DNA from: Fragum whitleyi
Lineage: Eukaryota; Mollusca; Bivalvia; Cardiida; Cardiidae
Assembly (NCBI GenBank): GCA_948146395.1
Contig: OX411554.1
Location: forward strand, 39,885,687 to 39,949,686
Direction of reading: 5' to 3'
Length of the DNA stretch: 64,000 bases
The notes beneath the pieces are model-generated. The model was not told where the DNA came from and searched no databases. It saw only the letters and a program-made list of their open reading frames with translations. A program made the position numbers and the translations under genes. This document shows, piece by piece, positions 1 through 11,148 of this stretch (positions are counted from its first letter, which is position 1; each line of letters starts with the position of its first letter).

Positions 1-595
1 GCAGATTTAAAAAGTCGCAGACTGGTATTTTTGTCCAGCTTTCTGCTTTGCCTTTCAATGTAACGCAGTCTGGGGGGGACTAGCATTAAAGCAAGCGTTG
101 TCTTTGGTAATTGGCTGAATTTCATACCAAAACGAATCCTTTGCATGTAAACGTTTGGTTGACGTTACGTGAATGACGTAAACCAAATTTCTGAAGCCAT
201 ACGTGACGTGGCAGATTTCATGTTGAAATAACCATGGGGAGGTTCATGAGACACATTTCACGTCTTTGACACCATTGGCGTCTTAGAAAATTGATAACAC
301 AAAAATTCCGTTACACGTTATAGTATCACCCTCTATTAGTAGCCCGGTCACCGTTCTCTTTGATAATTTGAGCGGCTTTCTTTGAATTACTTTAGTACTC
401 ATCCAAGGTGACGAAAAGCAAAACTTCAGACTGACTTTGGGTTGCAAATTTGAACTATCGACGTAAAACGCATAAAATCTCACGATTTCGCTTTGCATGG
501 CGATCTGCAATGTAAATTTTCTTGATTCGGATAGCCAATCGATAAGCTCATCGCTCAGGCACCAATTCACTAAATAAAAATTGATGCAGTCTATT
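1..595. other. No gene or repeat recognised
   Basis: I see no convincing coding exon, hairpin or repeat copy here. The minus-strand open frame at 283-606 has no splice signals, domain or composition that supports a gene. Confidence 0.5.
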
Positions 596-609
596 TTACA
601 ATACAACGA

Positions 610-860
610 GCCTGACTTCTAATCCAGGGGTCTATATTCGCACGGGTTCGATCCCCGGCCGCGGCACTTATCCTTTCCGACATTTGTCTTCCACCAATGG
701 GTAGATAATCGTAAACCTATGTGGAATAGCAACTGGAGGCTAGGAAAGGGATGTGGTGGTAGTACTGGTGTGAGAAATACCAGGAATCCATCGTTAGGTG
801 CTCCAGTCGTCGCGATATAACTGAGAGATTGTTGAAAGCGACGTAAAACCCCAATTCAAA
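610..860 (+). mobile_element. tRNA-derived SINE, 5'-truncated, with 14-bp target duplication
   Basis: A Pol III B-box-like sequence (GGTTCGATCC near 644) is followed by the SINE body found throughout the window (GTAAACCTATGTG, GGAGGCTAGGAAAGG, AATACCAGGAATCCAT, GATATAACTG, AAAGCGACGTAAAAC). The perfect 14-bp direct repeat TTACAATACAACGA lies at 596-609 and 861-874, so both boundaries are exact and the insertion is fairly recent. The A-box part of the head is missing, as in the copy at 37757. Confidence 0.93.
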
Positions 861-879
861 TTACAATACAACGAAAAAT

Positions 880-1196
880 GTTGCAATTTTTTTTTTTTTT
901 TTTTTTGAATATGCATGTATATATATAATCATTATCGATATTCCCCGGACGGGTGTCTCTCATTTGAATATCCACTGCAACTTACCTCCCTTTGAACCGT
1001 TACACAATCTCCCTTAACGAGAAGGCTAGTCCCGAGTCTTTGCCTTGGAGACCCGTTGGTAAAGAAACTCCGGTCTGAACTGAAGTTGTCATTATTCCAG
1101 CGCTGCCACCAATTGTAACGAATCGAGCTTATAGACAGACGTGATCCATTCACAGAAAAGGTTCCTCAACCCTAAATGGGTCGACTTTTTCTATAT
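880..1196. repeat. Poly-T tract and repeat split by a SINE
   Basis: A T run at about 888-906 is followed by sequence whose motif CTCTCATTTG...ACCTCCCTTT (about 935-1003) recurs at about 1507-1573 beyond the SINE. The two copies read as a local duplication. No gene is seen. Confidence 0.6.
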
Positions 1197-1207
1197 ATGT
1201 AATCATT

Positions 1208-1491
1208 AAGCGTTATAGCGCAGTTGGTAGCGCGTCGGGCTGTCAATCCTGAGGTCCTCGGTTCGATACACGACGGCGGCACTCCTTCTTTTCGACTATT
1301 TGTCTCTCAGCAATGTGTTGATAGCCGTAGACCTATGTGAGAAAGCAGCTGGAGTCTGGGAAAGGACGTGATGATTGTACTGGTGAGAGAAATCCAAAAT
1401 ACCAGGAATCCATTGTTAGGTGCTCCAGCCGCCGCGATATAACTGAAAAAATGTTAAAAGCGGCGTAAAACTCCATTCTATCAATCATTCA
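1208..1491 (+). mobile_element. Full-length tRNA-derived SINE with 11-bp target duplication
   Basis: The head carries an A-box-like TAGCGCAGTTGGTAGCGCG and a B-box-like GGTTCGATAC, then the complete SINE body. ATGTAATCATT is repeated at 1197-1207 and 1492-1502, giving an 11-bp target-site duplication. The tRNA-like part most resembles an Asp-type tRNA (GTC in the anticodon position), but its stems are imperfect, so it is a SINE head and not a tRNA gene. Confidence 0.94.
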
Positions 1492-1596
1492 ATGTAATCA
1501 TTTACCATATTCCCCGGGCGGGTATCTCTCATTTGTATAACCACTACAACTTACCTCCCTTTAAACCGTTACATTTTCATAGACAGGGCTACTTAT

Positions 1597-2020
1597 ACAG
1601 ATTTAAACTTTGGTAAATTGACAAGCCGATTGGTATTGGCATGATTTGAGAATGAAGTTGAGTTCGATGAATGAGTTTTAAATGGAATTCATTGGATGTA
1701 ATCCCATATCGCTAATGAACAAAATAAGCGATATTTAATTCCTCCCTCCATAAATTGTACATAGAGGTCTTGTAAATGGCTTCTATATTTTCAGGAACCC
1801 CTAATACGCTTACAAACTTCAATTAAGTAGGTAGAATCGTGTATTTTTTCTATCGAATTTTATTTTGAATGTAGTTTTTGGCTGTGTAATTTTAGTCATT
1901 TTGGAGCGTTTTTGAATGGTTTGAGTGAGTCTTTGGAATGTGTAAATGGAAAACTGAAAGATCGATTTAGAAAGGTTTTGATAACTTATTGTCAATTTCA
2001 CGATGTTAAATCAAACTGTA
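1597..2020 (-). mobile_element. ACAGTTAG-family MITE, copy 1
   Basis: The left end has the TIR remnant ACAG...GTAAATTGACAAG and the right end GTCAATTTCACGATGTT...AACTGTA. Between them is the palindromic centre of the family (ATATCGCTAAT...GAACAAAATAAGCGATAT) flanked by a CCTCCCT motif. Orientation is reversed relative to the 47253 copy. Confidence 0.8.
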
Positions 2021-2108
2021 GAAGCGGTGCTACCCGTCGAACGCCTGTGAATTGATCCCCTAGTGATACCATTGGCACCCCCTACTTACACTTTGATTTC
2101 AGAAAGGT

Positions 2109-2536
2109 ACAGTAAGTTACATCGCAAAATTGACATTCATCTCAACCAAAATCAATCCAAATCGCTCACTTGGAGCTCCATCGATTCATTCTTAAAACTC
2201 ACTGAAACCATTCAAAAACGCTCCGTAATCAGTATAAACATAGGATCAACAAGAACATTCAAAATAAATATACATAGAGGAAAATCGCGATTTCACCGAC
2301 ATAATTGAAATAATAAGCGCCTTATTGGTTCTTGAAGAGGTGGGAAGTTATTTATAGAACTTGTTTGCATATTTTATTAAAGGGGAGTAAAATATATCGC
2401 CAATTTTGTTCATCCTGAACAAAATAAGCGATATTGAGCTACCTCCCTTTAAATTCACTCAAAACTCGCACAACAGACTAATTCAATTTCATTACAAAAA
2501 CATTCATTTTGTAAATTTCACGATGTTGATAACTGC
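2109..2536 (+). mobile_element. ACAGTTAG-family MITE, copy 2
   Basis: It starts ACAGTAAGTTACATCGCAAA and ends TTTCACGATGTTGATAACTG. The centre contains the inverted repeat around GTTCATCCTGAAC (near 2408) flanked by AAAGGGGAG and CTCCCTTT. The 81-codon open frame starting at 2063 lies mostly in this element and is not a gene. Confidence 0.83.
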
Positions 2537-3000
2537 AACAATTCTATACTCGCCAAGGTACTTCTTCCAAATAGTCTAGAGACCCTGGTCATTGAATCGA
2601 GATGCAATCCATCAAATTGTTACATTCGGCGTTCTCGAAGCGTTCGATTACATAAAACAGACCATACAATTCTAAAGCTATTTAGAGCGATTCGTGTAAG
2701 AGAGCAATTCATCACGATACTAGTGATAAAATCGTTGAACGAGAAGAGAATTTGAGTGACCTAGATGTTTTCTCACGAATAGATCCGTCAATTTCGAGAT
2801 GTAAACATTGTCACTACATCCTGAATTGGATGTATTTACTATGTTTTCATTGCTTAAATGTCGATATTGATATTGTATAGACCTACAATTTCAAGTGAGT
2901 GATCAAAGATCAATTTTACATTGAAAATGATAGGAGATAACGGTTTCTCAAACCTCACTCTTTCTTGCGGAACTATAGGAACATTTAATTTGTTTGAATG
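2537..3000. other. No gene recognised
   Basis: AT-rich sequence with no assignable repeat, splice-bounded exon or strong hairpin. Confidence 0.45.
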
Positions 3001-3165
3001 GGGCTTTATGCCATTTCAACAATATTTCAGTTATATCGTGGAGGCTTGAGCACCATACAACGAATTCCTGGTATTTCTCGCACCAATTTTACCTTAACGA
3101 CCTAGACCCCAGCTGCTATCCCAAATAGGTCTACGATTTTCTTTATTGCTTTTCGGTGGTTTGTC
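3001..3165 (-). mobile_element. SINE body fragment
   Basis: The reverse complement matches the SINE body (TTCAGTTATATCG, AATTCCTGGTATTTCTC, AGCTGCTATCCCAAATAGG). The tRNA-like head is absent and the tail is degraded. Confidence 0.8.
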
Positions 3166-3396
3166 GAGAAATCACGGTAAATTATCACTCGATAATCTCA
3201 CCGTAAAAGCAGAGAAATAATCAAAAACTTAAACCCTACTTTTGTGCATTTCATCCTATTTGACGTCATCTATGCGGGGCGAAATAAGTGACGTTAAACG
3301 TTGCATAGCAATCACGTGCAAAATGACGCGCTTTACGAAAACATGTCCTTGAAATCTCACATTTTGACTTATTTTTTCATTAAAGAAATAGAGTAA

Positions 3397-3545
3397 TCGT
3401 TTGTTTTCGAGTAAGATCGATTAATATTTAATTGAGTGAACAACAAAAGCTTTATTTTCACTCGTGGTTCTGCCACTCGTGAAAATATATCTTATGTTGT
3501 TCACTCAATGAAATATAAATCGATCTTACACTGAAACAAACGAGT
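3397..3545. repeat. Palindromic element or long hairpin
   Basis: The left arm (CGTTTG...GAGTAAGATCGATTAATATT...GAGTGAACAACA) is mirrored by the right arm (TGTTCACTCAATG...ATCGATCTTACA...AAACAAACG). The centre also pairs, through CACTCGTGGTTCTGCCACTCGTG. It is probably a small foldback MITE. Confidence 0.75.
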
Positions 3546-3596
3546 ATCCTCTATATCAATCAACCTATTGGTTGGAGACAAAATGGTGGAAAGATG

Positions 3597-3673
3597 AGTG
3601 CCGCCGTCGGGGATCGAACCTGTTACCCCGTGATTCCAATGCTGACGCGCTGCCAACTGCGCTATGACGGTGG
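3597..3673 (-). mobile_element. SINE tRNA-like head, solitary
   Basis: The reverse strand reads CCGTCATAGCGCAGTTGGCAG and later GGTTCGATCCCCGACGG, the A- and B-box part of the SINE. The anticodon stem cannot pair, so a functional tRNA is unlikely. The SINE body is missing next to it. Confidence 0.8.
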
Positions 3674-3679
3674 TACATT

Positions 3680-4384
3680 TGATAATGAAGAAATCTTTTT
3701 GGATTTTCATGAAGGTATAAAAAGAGAAACATTATCAAACAGTATGAAGTCTGTCCAAATTGTTTATTGTTTCATTACCCCATGAAAACAAACTATTTCG
3801 GAATGTGAAAACAACCGCTCTTACTTGGCGGAATTCGATTTAGATTATCTCTTAAGCCCTTAAAATGCGAGACAGATAGATAACGGAGAATAAGTAAACC
3901 TTAAAACGCAGGTCGGCTTTACGTTCAGGATGACTAAACGGTGCGAACTGTTTGCGAATTAAATCCCGTTTTGCACGCAAGCTCGCGTGCAAAGCGGGGT
4001 ATAATACTCAAGCAGTTTTTAACGTTTTGCTTACCTGAAAGTATGGCCTTATTTGCTGTAGAATAAATTTGACCCATTTTGATACGTCTTTTTTCTCGAC
4101 AAATTTGTATCAGATTCGTGAGAGAAATCCACTTATTTTAATAGTCATTTTGAAGTCTTAAAACCGGAAAGGTGTGATTTTGCTCTACTTTATTTAGAGC
4201 ATATTTTACCCGAAAAAAAGTCGCATCCTGACTTTAAACGTGATGAAAAACGTGACACGTTATTCCCTGAATTTTGTAAGCTGTTTTGATGCTCCCGCTT
4301 CCATAGATCGGGTGTGCATTGTTTTTGGCCTGTCTCTATTTTGTGTGTTTGACTGTTTGACCAACGGAAAATTTAACATTGGCC
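3680..4384. other. No gene recognised
   Basis: Only short inverted features are seen, such as GCACGCAAGCTCGCGTGC near 3974. No exon with supported splice sites was found. Confidence 0.45.
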
Positions 4385-5095
4385 ATTACTTTTGAATGGT
4401 AAGTGATAGAGCCTTCATTTTTTACATGATGATTGCTTTGGACAAACCCTTTCTGTTGATACCAAGTTTAAGGTCTTATGTCAAGGTCATTTTTCAAGGT
4501 CAGATTTGTTAAAAATTACAGCTTTAACCATGTCCATATCTTTGGAATTGTAAATTATACAGCCTTGAAAAAATACCTTTCTTTGAAAACTCAAGTCAAG
4601 GCGGTCTGTCTACATCAAGGTCATTTTTCAAAGTCACTATTTTCCACGCAAAAACTTTAACATTGACCTTTTGAATGGTATGGGATAGAGCATTCATAAT
4701 TCACATGATGATTGCTTGGGACAAGACGTTTCTGTTGATACCAAGTTCGACTGTTCGAGGTCATATGTCAAGATCAAGGTCATTTTTCATGGTCAAAATA
4801 GTGAAATAAACAATTAACGATGGTCATATCTCTGGAACGGTAAGTGAATCAGCCTTGATATTTCACGTGTGCATTTCTCGTGACAAGACCATTCTATGAA
4901 TACTTAAGTCAAGGTCGTCTGTCAAGGTTAAGGTCATATTTTCAAGGTCACTGTTGTTCAACATAAAAAAAACCTTTCACATTGGCCATAACTTTTGGTT
5001 GGAGAGTAATTAAGTCTTCATATTTCACATGTTGATTGCTTGGGACAAGACCTTTAGCAAGGCATCAACCCCAAGGTCATATTGGAGCGGCTGAT
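4385..5095 (+). repeat. Degenerate ~130-165 bp tandem array (AAGGTCATTTTTCAAGGTCA type)
   Basis: At least five divergent units are anchored by GGAATGGTAAGTGATAGAGCC-like segments near 4394, 4542, 4673, 4837 and 4995. Each contains an AAGGTCA direct-repeat motif and a GATTGCTTGGGACAAGACC segment. The same unit appears inverted at 23068-23770. These are decayed satellite or minisatellite cores. Confidence 0.85.
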
Positions 5096-5427
5096 CCGGG
5101 GTTTCTATAGGGAATGGGGTGGGGGGGGGGGGGAGATGTCGTCCTAGAATTTGAGTAATTAGTCCATGGTATCCCTATCTATAGTTAAGGTACAACGGGA
5201 CAAATTGCTCAAACTTTGTACATGACATAAATTTTATTTGTAGAATGTCAAGTTCCTGTGATTCGAACACTACAAAAAGGGGGTTGTTTTTCCTTGTGAT
5301 GCAAAATTTTGATTGAATTTATCTACTACAATGAAGTAATATGGATACAGAGGGGGTTCGTCCCCCCCCCCCACCAGCGCCCCAACCCCCGAGCCCACTC
5401 CGAGTTCACCACAGGTTTGATAATACT
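5096..5427. other. Non-coding, with G and C homopolymers
   Basis: It contains a G run near 5110-5122 and a C run near 5361-5371. Such runs are error-prone in assemblies. No gene is seen. Confidence 0.5.
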
Positions 5428-5666
5428 GGGGCCCGTTTTACTAAAAATCTTACGATCATTTTTTGCGTAAGTCAAAAATTAAAGTTGCTTCTGAAGGAGT
5501 AACTTAATATTAAATTCTGCCATGCATCATCTCATCGGAATCGTCTTCTAAAGACGATTCCTGTGAGATATTGCAAGGCAGAAACTATCAATGATTGAAA
5601 ACACCAGGTACGATGTGTTTGACTTACGATCAATTTTTTCGTAAGACGTTTAGCAAAACGGCCCCC
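5428..5666. mobile_element. Palindromic MITE with GGGGCC...TTTTACTAAA termini
   Basis: The left terminus GGGGCCCGTTTTACTAAA is mirrored by TTTAGCAAAACGGCCCCC. Subterminal TTACGAT/ATCTTACGA segments and the centre AATCGTCTTCTAAAGACGATT also pair. Overlapping open frames on both strands are by-products of the palindrome. Confidence 0.85.
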
Positions 5667-6721
5667 AGCTGCACTGGTGCCATAGAATTGTCTTTTATTT
5701 CCATTGGAATTGATCTCAATCAAAACAGGTCCTACTGGATTAATAAGCTTTGCGTTAGAAGGCTTTCTTTAATCGTCTATCATTAGGTCAATCGGGAACC
5801 TTCGGCGATTCTACGGAATAGACCTCGGGAATAATACGGACGCGGCCATGAAAGCGCGTCATTTCGCGCGTAGGTTTATATGACGTCACAAACATCAACG
5901 ATCCCGCTAAGGATGACGTTGCAAAAAATAAAATCAACGAAAGAATAAAAGTGGGCATATTTTAATTTGATAACAAAACGCAGTGGTTTACTGCGTTTTG
6001 TCATTAAATTATAGTATGCCCAAAAGATCTCTAAATATGATCGGAGAGAACTGATAAAATGTGATTTTCTACAAGCGTATTAACCGAAGTACCACCAGGA
6101 GCCGAATTACCTAAAAATGACCCAAAATTACTACACTTACATCCGAGGTACTTTTCAGTTTACGGAGAAGTCCGAGCGATGTTCCGAATGTCATTAGGTC
6201 AGTATCTCACTAAAGGAAGGGTCAATTTGGTAGCTGGAAACCATATAAAAGATTTACGAAGTTTTCTGGGGCGATTAATTAACAAGAGACCCAAGCGGGC
6301 CTGTATCGCTCCATTGGCTTTAATAATCCCAAATTTTCATTAAACAAACCTTACTTTGACTGAAAATAACACTTTGAAGTGTTTTTAAAACTATTTTGAA
6401 ATGATTGAAATGATTGTCTGGCCAACATTGCACCAATATACTCAATCACCATTAACCTGCACACCCTTTTCCAATCTTATGTAAACAACATAAAGGGGAT
6501 TACATAAAGTGGAACATTCTAAACACATTTCCAGAACAATTTAGATAAAGTAGCATTCATACCAAGATAAAATGAAATGAGTCCAAATGATTGGGAGGAG
6601 AAGATTTTTTTGTTTTGTTTTGTTTTGATTTCAATGTGAAAATTGGCCATGCCCACATTTATGGACACATCAACATTTTAATAACAGATACAATAACACC
6701 TAAGAAATATTCTTGACAAGA
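5667..6721. repeat. Hairpin plus decayed repeat units, no gene
   Basis: A stem-loop at 5953-6021 pairs GGGCATA...AACAAAACGCAGT with ACTGCGTTTTGTCA...TATGCCC around a GGTTT loop. From about 6520 the sequence resembles the units at 8425-9180 (AACAATTTAGATAAAG, GGGAGGAGAAGATTTTTT). No coding exon is seen. Confidence 0.6.
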
Positions 6722-7072
6722 TACAGTCGATATTGCTCGAGCGACCACGTCTATTAAGCGACCAATTTTATTAAGCGACCACCATAAAAAGTCCCCTCCC
6801 AGTAAGCGAATTCACTGAAAAAGAGGACATTTATACGAAAAATTGGTTATTGTTGAATCTTATGTTGTTGGAACCCATTAGAATCATCTCAATAAGACGA
6901 TTCTAATAGGTTCGAACATCAAAAGATTCAGTGCGACTTGAACGACAATCTTTATATGCTATAAAAATAAACTATCACATTTATCATGGTATTTCGTATT
7001 AAGCGACCATTACCATAAACGACCGCTTTTTGGTGGTCCCTTAAGTGGTCGCTTAACACAAGTTTTACTGTA
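6722..7072. mobile_element. Mariner-type MITE with TA-CAGT ends
   Basis: Ends are TACAGTCGATATTGCTCGAG and, inverted, TACAGTAAAACTTGTGTTAA. Repeated AAGCGACCA motifs follow at both ends, and the centre pairs (TTAGAATC...GATTCTAA). TA flanks with CAGT termini fit non-autonomous Tc1/mariner elements. No transposase frame is present. Confidence 0.83.
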
Positions 7073-7127
7073 CATTGAAATGAGCCCAATAAATTCGAAG
7101 AAGAATTTAAAAGATTTTATAATGAAA

Positions 7128-8200
7128 CAAGAGGACCATGATGGTCCTATATCACTCTACCTTGGTCTCTTTGACTCCTCCTTTAGCAAATTGAATGTTT
7201 TAAATAATTAAATGACTATTAGATTTTTCAGAGAAAGACATTATTCTATAAATATGATCCCTGCAAAAGTTTCTAGCCTTTTCTAAACAAGTTTTGTGTG
7301 ACCTGGTACACATTCTGACCGAGTTTCATGAAGATTGAACCATAATAGTGGCCTCTAGAAACCAGAGTGTAAACAAGAATATTGTCATTAAGGCCCCTTA
7401 TTCTGTGATATGACATTGATCCTTCCCATTTTCAACAGGGATCATTCTTGAGACCTGGCCAACATTCTGGCCGAGTTTCATGAAGATTGGGTCTTATTTG
7501 TGACCTCTAGAGTGTTTACAAGAAAATTGTCATTTAGGTCCCTCTTCCTGTGATATGGTATGGATCTCTCCCATTTTCATCCTTAAGAACTGGCCAATAT
7601 GCTGACCAAGTTTCATGAAGATTTCGACAATATTTGTGGCCTCTAGAGTATAAACAAGAAAATTGCCGTTAAGGTCCCCTTTTCTATGATATGGCAAGCA
7701 TCCTTCCCATTTTCGGTTGGGTTCATACTTGTGATCTGGCCATCATTCTGGCCAAATTTCATGAAGATTGGGTCATATTTGTGGCCTCTAAAGAGAAAAC
7801 AATAAAATGATCATTAAGGCCCCCTTTCCTGTGATATGTCATGGATCCTTTCAATTTTTGATAGAGTTCTTCCTTGAGACTTGGCCAACATTCTGTCCAA
7901 GTTTCATGAAGATTGGGCTCTATTTGTGGCCTCTAGAGTATAAACAAGAACACTGCCATTTAGGCTCCTTTTCCCATGATAGGGCATGGATCCTTCCCAT
8001 TTTCAATAGGCTTTATCCTTGTGACCTGGCCATCATTCTGACCAAAATTCATGATGATTGGGCCCTTTTTTAGGCCTCTAGAGTGAAAACACTTAGAATG
8101 TTGACGCTCGATGATGGATGACAAGACTACAGACATTCAATTATACTTTAAGCTCAACCTTGAGCCTAATGAGCTCAGTCGATGTAAAAATGCCTTGCCC
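7128..8200 (+). mobile_element. Hairpin-ended (Helitron-like) element with ~145-bp tandem core, degraded 3' end
   Basis: It starts CAAGAGGACCATGATGGTCC, the 5' hairpin shared with copies at 16624, 21501, 23961 and, inverted, 51969. The core has about six units of ~145 bp anchored on GTTTCATGAAGATTGGG and GTGGCCTCTAGAGT (units near 7321, 7473, 7608, 7755, 7899 and 8044). The GTGGCCTCTAGAGT segment also occurs in the 16.6-18.7 kb core, so the two share ancestry. The 3' hairpin (AGCTCAACCTTGAGC... near 8152) is eroded. Confidence 0.8.
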
Positions 8201-8249
8201 TGACACATCCATATTTGGGGGCCAATCATATATTTTCTAACAATTAAGC

Positions 8250-8424
8250 AATGGGTAGATAATCGTAAACCTATGTGAGATAGCAGTCGGAGGCTAGGAA
8301 AGGGTGTAATGGTAGTACAGGTGAAAGAAATACCAGGAATCCATTGTTAGATGCTCCGGCCGTCGCGATATAACTGCAAAATTGTTGAAAGCGACTTAAA
8401 ACCCATTCAAACAAACAAATCTAA
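8250..8424 (+). mobile_element. SINE fragment, head missing
   Basis: It matches the SINE body from AATGGGTAGATAATCGTAAA to the tail CCATTCAAACAAACAAAT. The tRNA-like head is absent. Confidence 0.85.
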
Positions 8425-9180
8425 CAATTAAGGTAAAGGGTCACCCATGGAACATCTGAAGTTTCGTTGAAAATCAGTCCGAATGGTTTGGGAGATTATT
8501 TTAAAAGATTTTATTATGAAAAAATGTCCATCCCTGCCACGGCCATCTCTTGGGTTTAATCAAAATTTCTTGAACAATTTAAGTAAAGGGTCACCAAAGG
8601 AAGATCCATTCAAAGTTTCGTTGATATCAGACCAAAGGTTTGGGAGGAAAAGTTTTTTTAAGATTTTATTGTGAAAAAATGTCCAGTCCTGCCATGCTCA
8701 TATTGGGGTTCAATGAAAACTTCTTGAACAATTTTAGTAAAGGGTCAACCAAGGAACATCCATGCCAAGTTTCATTGTTTGGGAGAAGATTTTTAAAAAT
8801 TTTATTATGAAAAATTCCCCTTCCTGCCATGCCCATAATTTGGGGTCAATCAAATTTCCCGAACAATTTTAAGTAAAGGGTCACATAAGGAACATCATTG
8901 CAAAGTTTCATTGAAATTGTCCAAATGGTTTGGGAGAAGAAGATTTTTTAAGATTTTAGCGTAAAAAAGATACACCACACCTATATGTGGGGGTCAATCA
9001 AATTTCTTGAACAATTTAAGTAGGGTCACCCAAAGATTATTTCTACCAAGTTTTGTTAAAATCTGCCCATTTGTTTGGGAGGAGAAGATGTTTAAAGAAA
9101 AAGTTTACAGACAGACGCACACACAGAAGCATGATGGACAATTATAGCTTGCTGACCTTTGACCAGTGGACTTAAAAACC
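8425..9180 (+). repeat. ~145-bp tandem array (AACAATTTAAGTAAAGGGTCACC type)
   Basis: Units anchored by TTGAACAATTTAAGTAAAGG recur near 8569, 8724, 8859 and 9007. Each also carries a TGGTTTGGGAGGAGAAGATT segment. The array ends in a short CAGACAGACGCACACACAG stretch and an AGCTTGCTGACC sequence like a decayed 3' terminus of the hairpin-ended family. Confidence 0.82.
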
Positions 9181-10084
9181 ATATATTGATGGGACATATC
9201 AGTTCATCTTCGACAATGACATAAAAACGGAAATACTTGGTTCAAACGAAATAAAAAATAGTTTTTTCTATGCTTTCCAATAACAAACAGACTCTTAATC
9301 AAACAGACATTGCTAAAACAATATTCCCTGTATAATGGGGGGTTTAATGGTTTTAGTCAATTTTATTCAGATCTAAAAGTAGAAGAATTAATAACACAAT
9401 TCATACATAAACTTGTAATTGATAGAAAATCGCACAACACTGGCCATAAAGTTTGTTGATACAATAGATGTTTACTCTTACAAATACAAAATAAAAATTA
9501 AAAGACACTTAACAACACAAATAATTATACAGAAATAAGAAGATGTAAATGAAACACGATACACCCCCCAAAGCGCACTTTTTATAGAGGCAGATAGACG
9601 GTTGGTCAAACAGTAGTACAATATACCCCCCATCTCATCTTATCAATATGAGCCATAAAAAGCATTTACCATATTTCCTCTTATAATAGCTCCCTCTTTA
9701 ATTGTAGAACACTTACATCTTTTACTAGCAAAACCCACTTCAACTACTTAAATTTGAAAACTTTTTGAAACTTCTTCTCTAATTTGAGATGAATTTCCTC
9801 TAAACAATCATTTATTTGATTGTTTAGAGGAAATTCACCTCATATTAAAGGGAAATGTCTTAAAAAACATCAATTTTAATGATTTCTTAAATCAGAAAAT
9901 GCATACTATAAAATAAATGCTCCCTGGCCATATTATATATCTCACATGAGTGTTTATTAGAAGAAATACAAAAGGTCAATTTACATTTGTGTAAATTTAC
10001 TCACCATATGCAAACACAAATTACACAATTATCTTTTTTTTATTCGAGGATAACACGATAAAGGGTGGAGTGACTCTTATTTTC
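9181..10084. other. Non-coding, one strong hairpin
   Basis: A near-perfect stem at about 9787-9842 pairs GAGATGAATTTCCTCTAAAC with its complement around TCATTTATTTGA. The rest is AT-rich with no supported exon. Confidence 0.6.
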
Positions 10085-10298
10085 ATTGTGTTCCTAACTC
10101 ATTCCAGTTATTATCATACACATTGAGGGTGAGGCAATGAGTTCTAATCACTGCTATCCACTTTTACAGCCGGATGGATTAGGACCCTGTCTGTAGAGTG
10201 TCCTGCCCAAATACACTACCCGCCTCCAGTGGGGCTCGAACCCGCAACCACCAGGTTATGAGACAAGTGTGCTAACCACTCAGCTAATGAGCCAGACT
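10085..10298 (-). mobile_element. Second type of tRNA-derived SINE
   Basis: The reverse strand starts TTAGCTGAGTGGTTAGCACA (A box) and continues to GCGGGTTCGAGCCCCACTGG (B box and T arm), with a CAT anticodon position. A non-tRNA body follows (GGACACTCTACAGACAGGG...). The head and body differ from the common SINE of the window. Confidence 0.8.
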
Positions 10299-11148
10299 AA
10301 GCATATACAATATACAAAGCATACATAGAACTGTGGTTAGGATTGCCACTAGGAATGCCTGTAGGAAGTAAGGAAACAAAGGGCCTTGAATAAGAAATCT
10401 GAAACTTATTTTTAACCCTTGTCATGCGGAGTATAAACCTTGACAAAATTGCAATACAACCCATCTGATGAAAACACTGGGTGCTCTTAGTTTGGGGCAG
10501 TTATAATTTTAAAAAAATAGTTTTCTAAACGTTTCTTGTGTAAAAAAGAAAATAAGGTGGTTTGGACTAAGATCAGACTGCACATATGTGCAGGCTAATC
10601 TTTGTTTATACCTCCTTCCCATGCAGGAATATTCCAGGTTCAGTATGATAGTCCGGCAGATTTCTAGCTTGACCCGGAAGTAGGGTTCAAAGTTTTTTTC
10701 TTGACTGATTCTTGTAGCTGAGGCTTTCCCGAACAAGAATCCGGCTGATGACATCTTGTCATCATTGAGCATTTTGAGAAAATCGAGATGGCAGCCAGGA
10801 CTATTGAATGATACAAAAACAGCTTGGTACATCACGATGACTACCTTTTAAACGTTTTTTGTGTGTTTTTTTGCTGTTAAAGTTCGAGATTAAAAGTATA
10901 TGACATAATTAATACATGTTATGACATTAGTAATTAGTATGGTAGTCAAGATGACAGCCAAATCGAATTATTAAATGGCATTTGAAGTATTTCTTGACCC
11001 ATGTGACATTAGAATCTTACGAAAGGGTTTTAGGGCTCCTTCAGTAAACATTTGTTAGATGTTTTATGCCTTCTAAATATCAGGCAAAAGACAACTCTCG
11101 TCTATTGTAACATTAACAAGCATTTGGAAGTATTGCATGGCAATACCA

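Noticed and set aside
3597..3673. Possible tRNA gene on the minus strand
   Set aside because: A and B boxes are present but the anticodon stem does not pair, and the same head occurs attached to SINE bodies elsewhere.
10509..10835. 108-codon open frame with a 69-codon relative at 15519-15728
   Set aside because: The similarity is explained by inverted arms of the foldback; no domain or splice sites.
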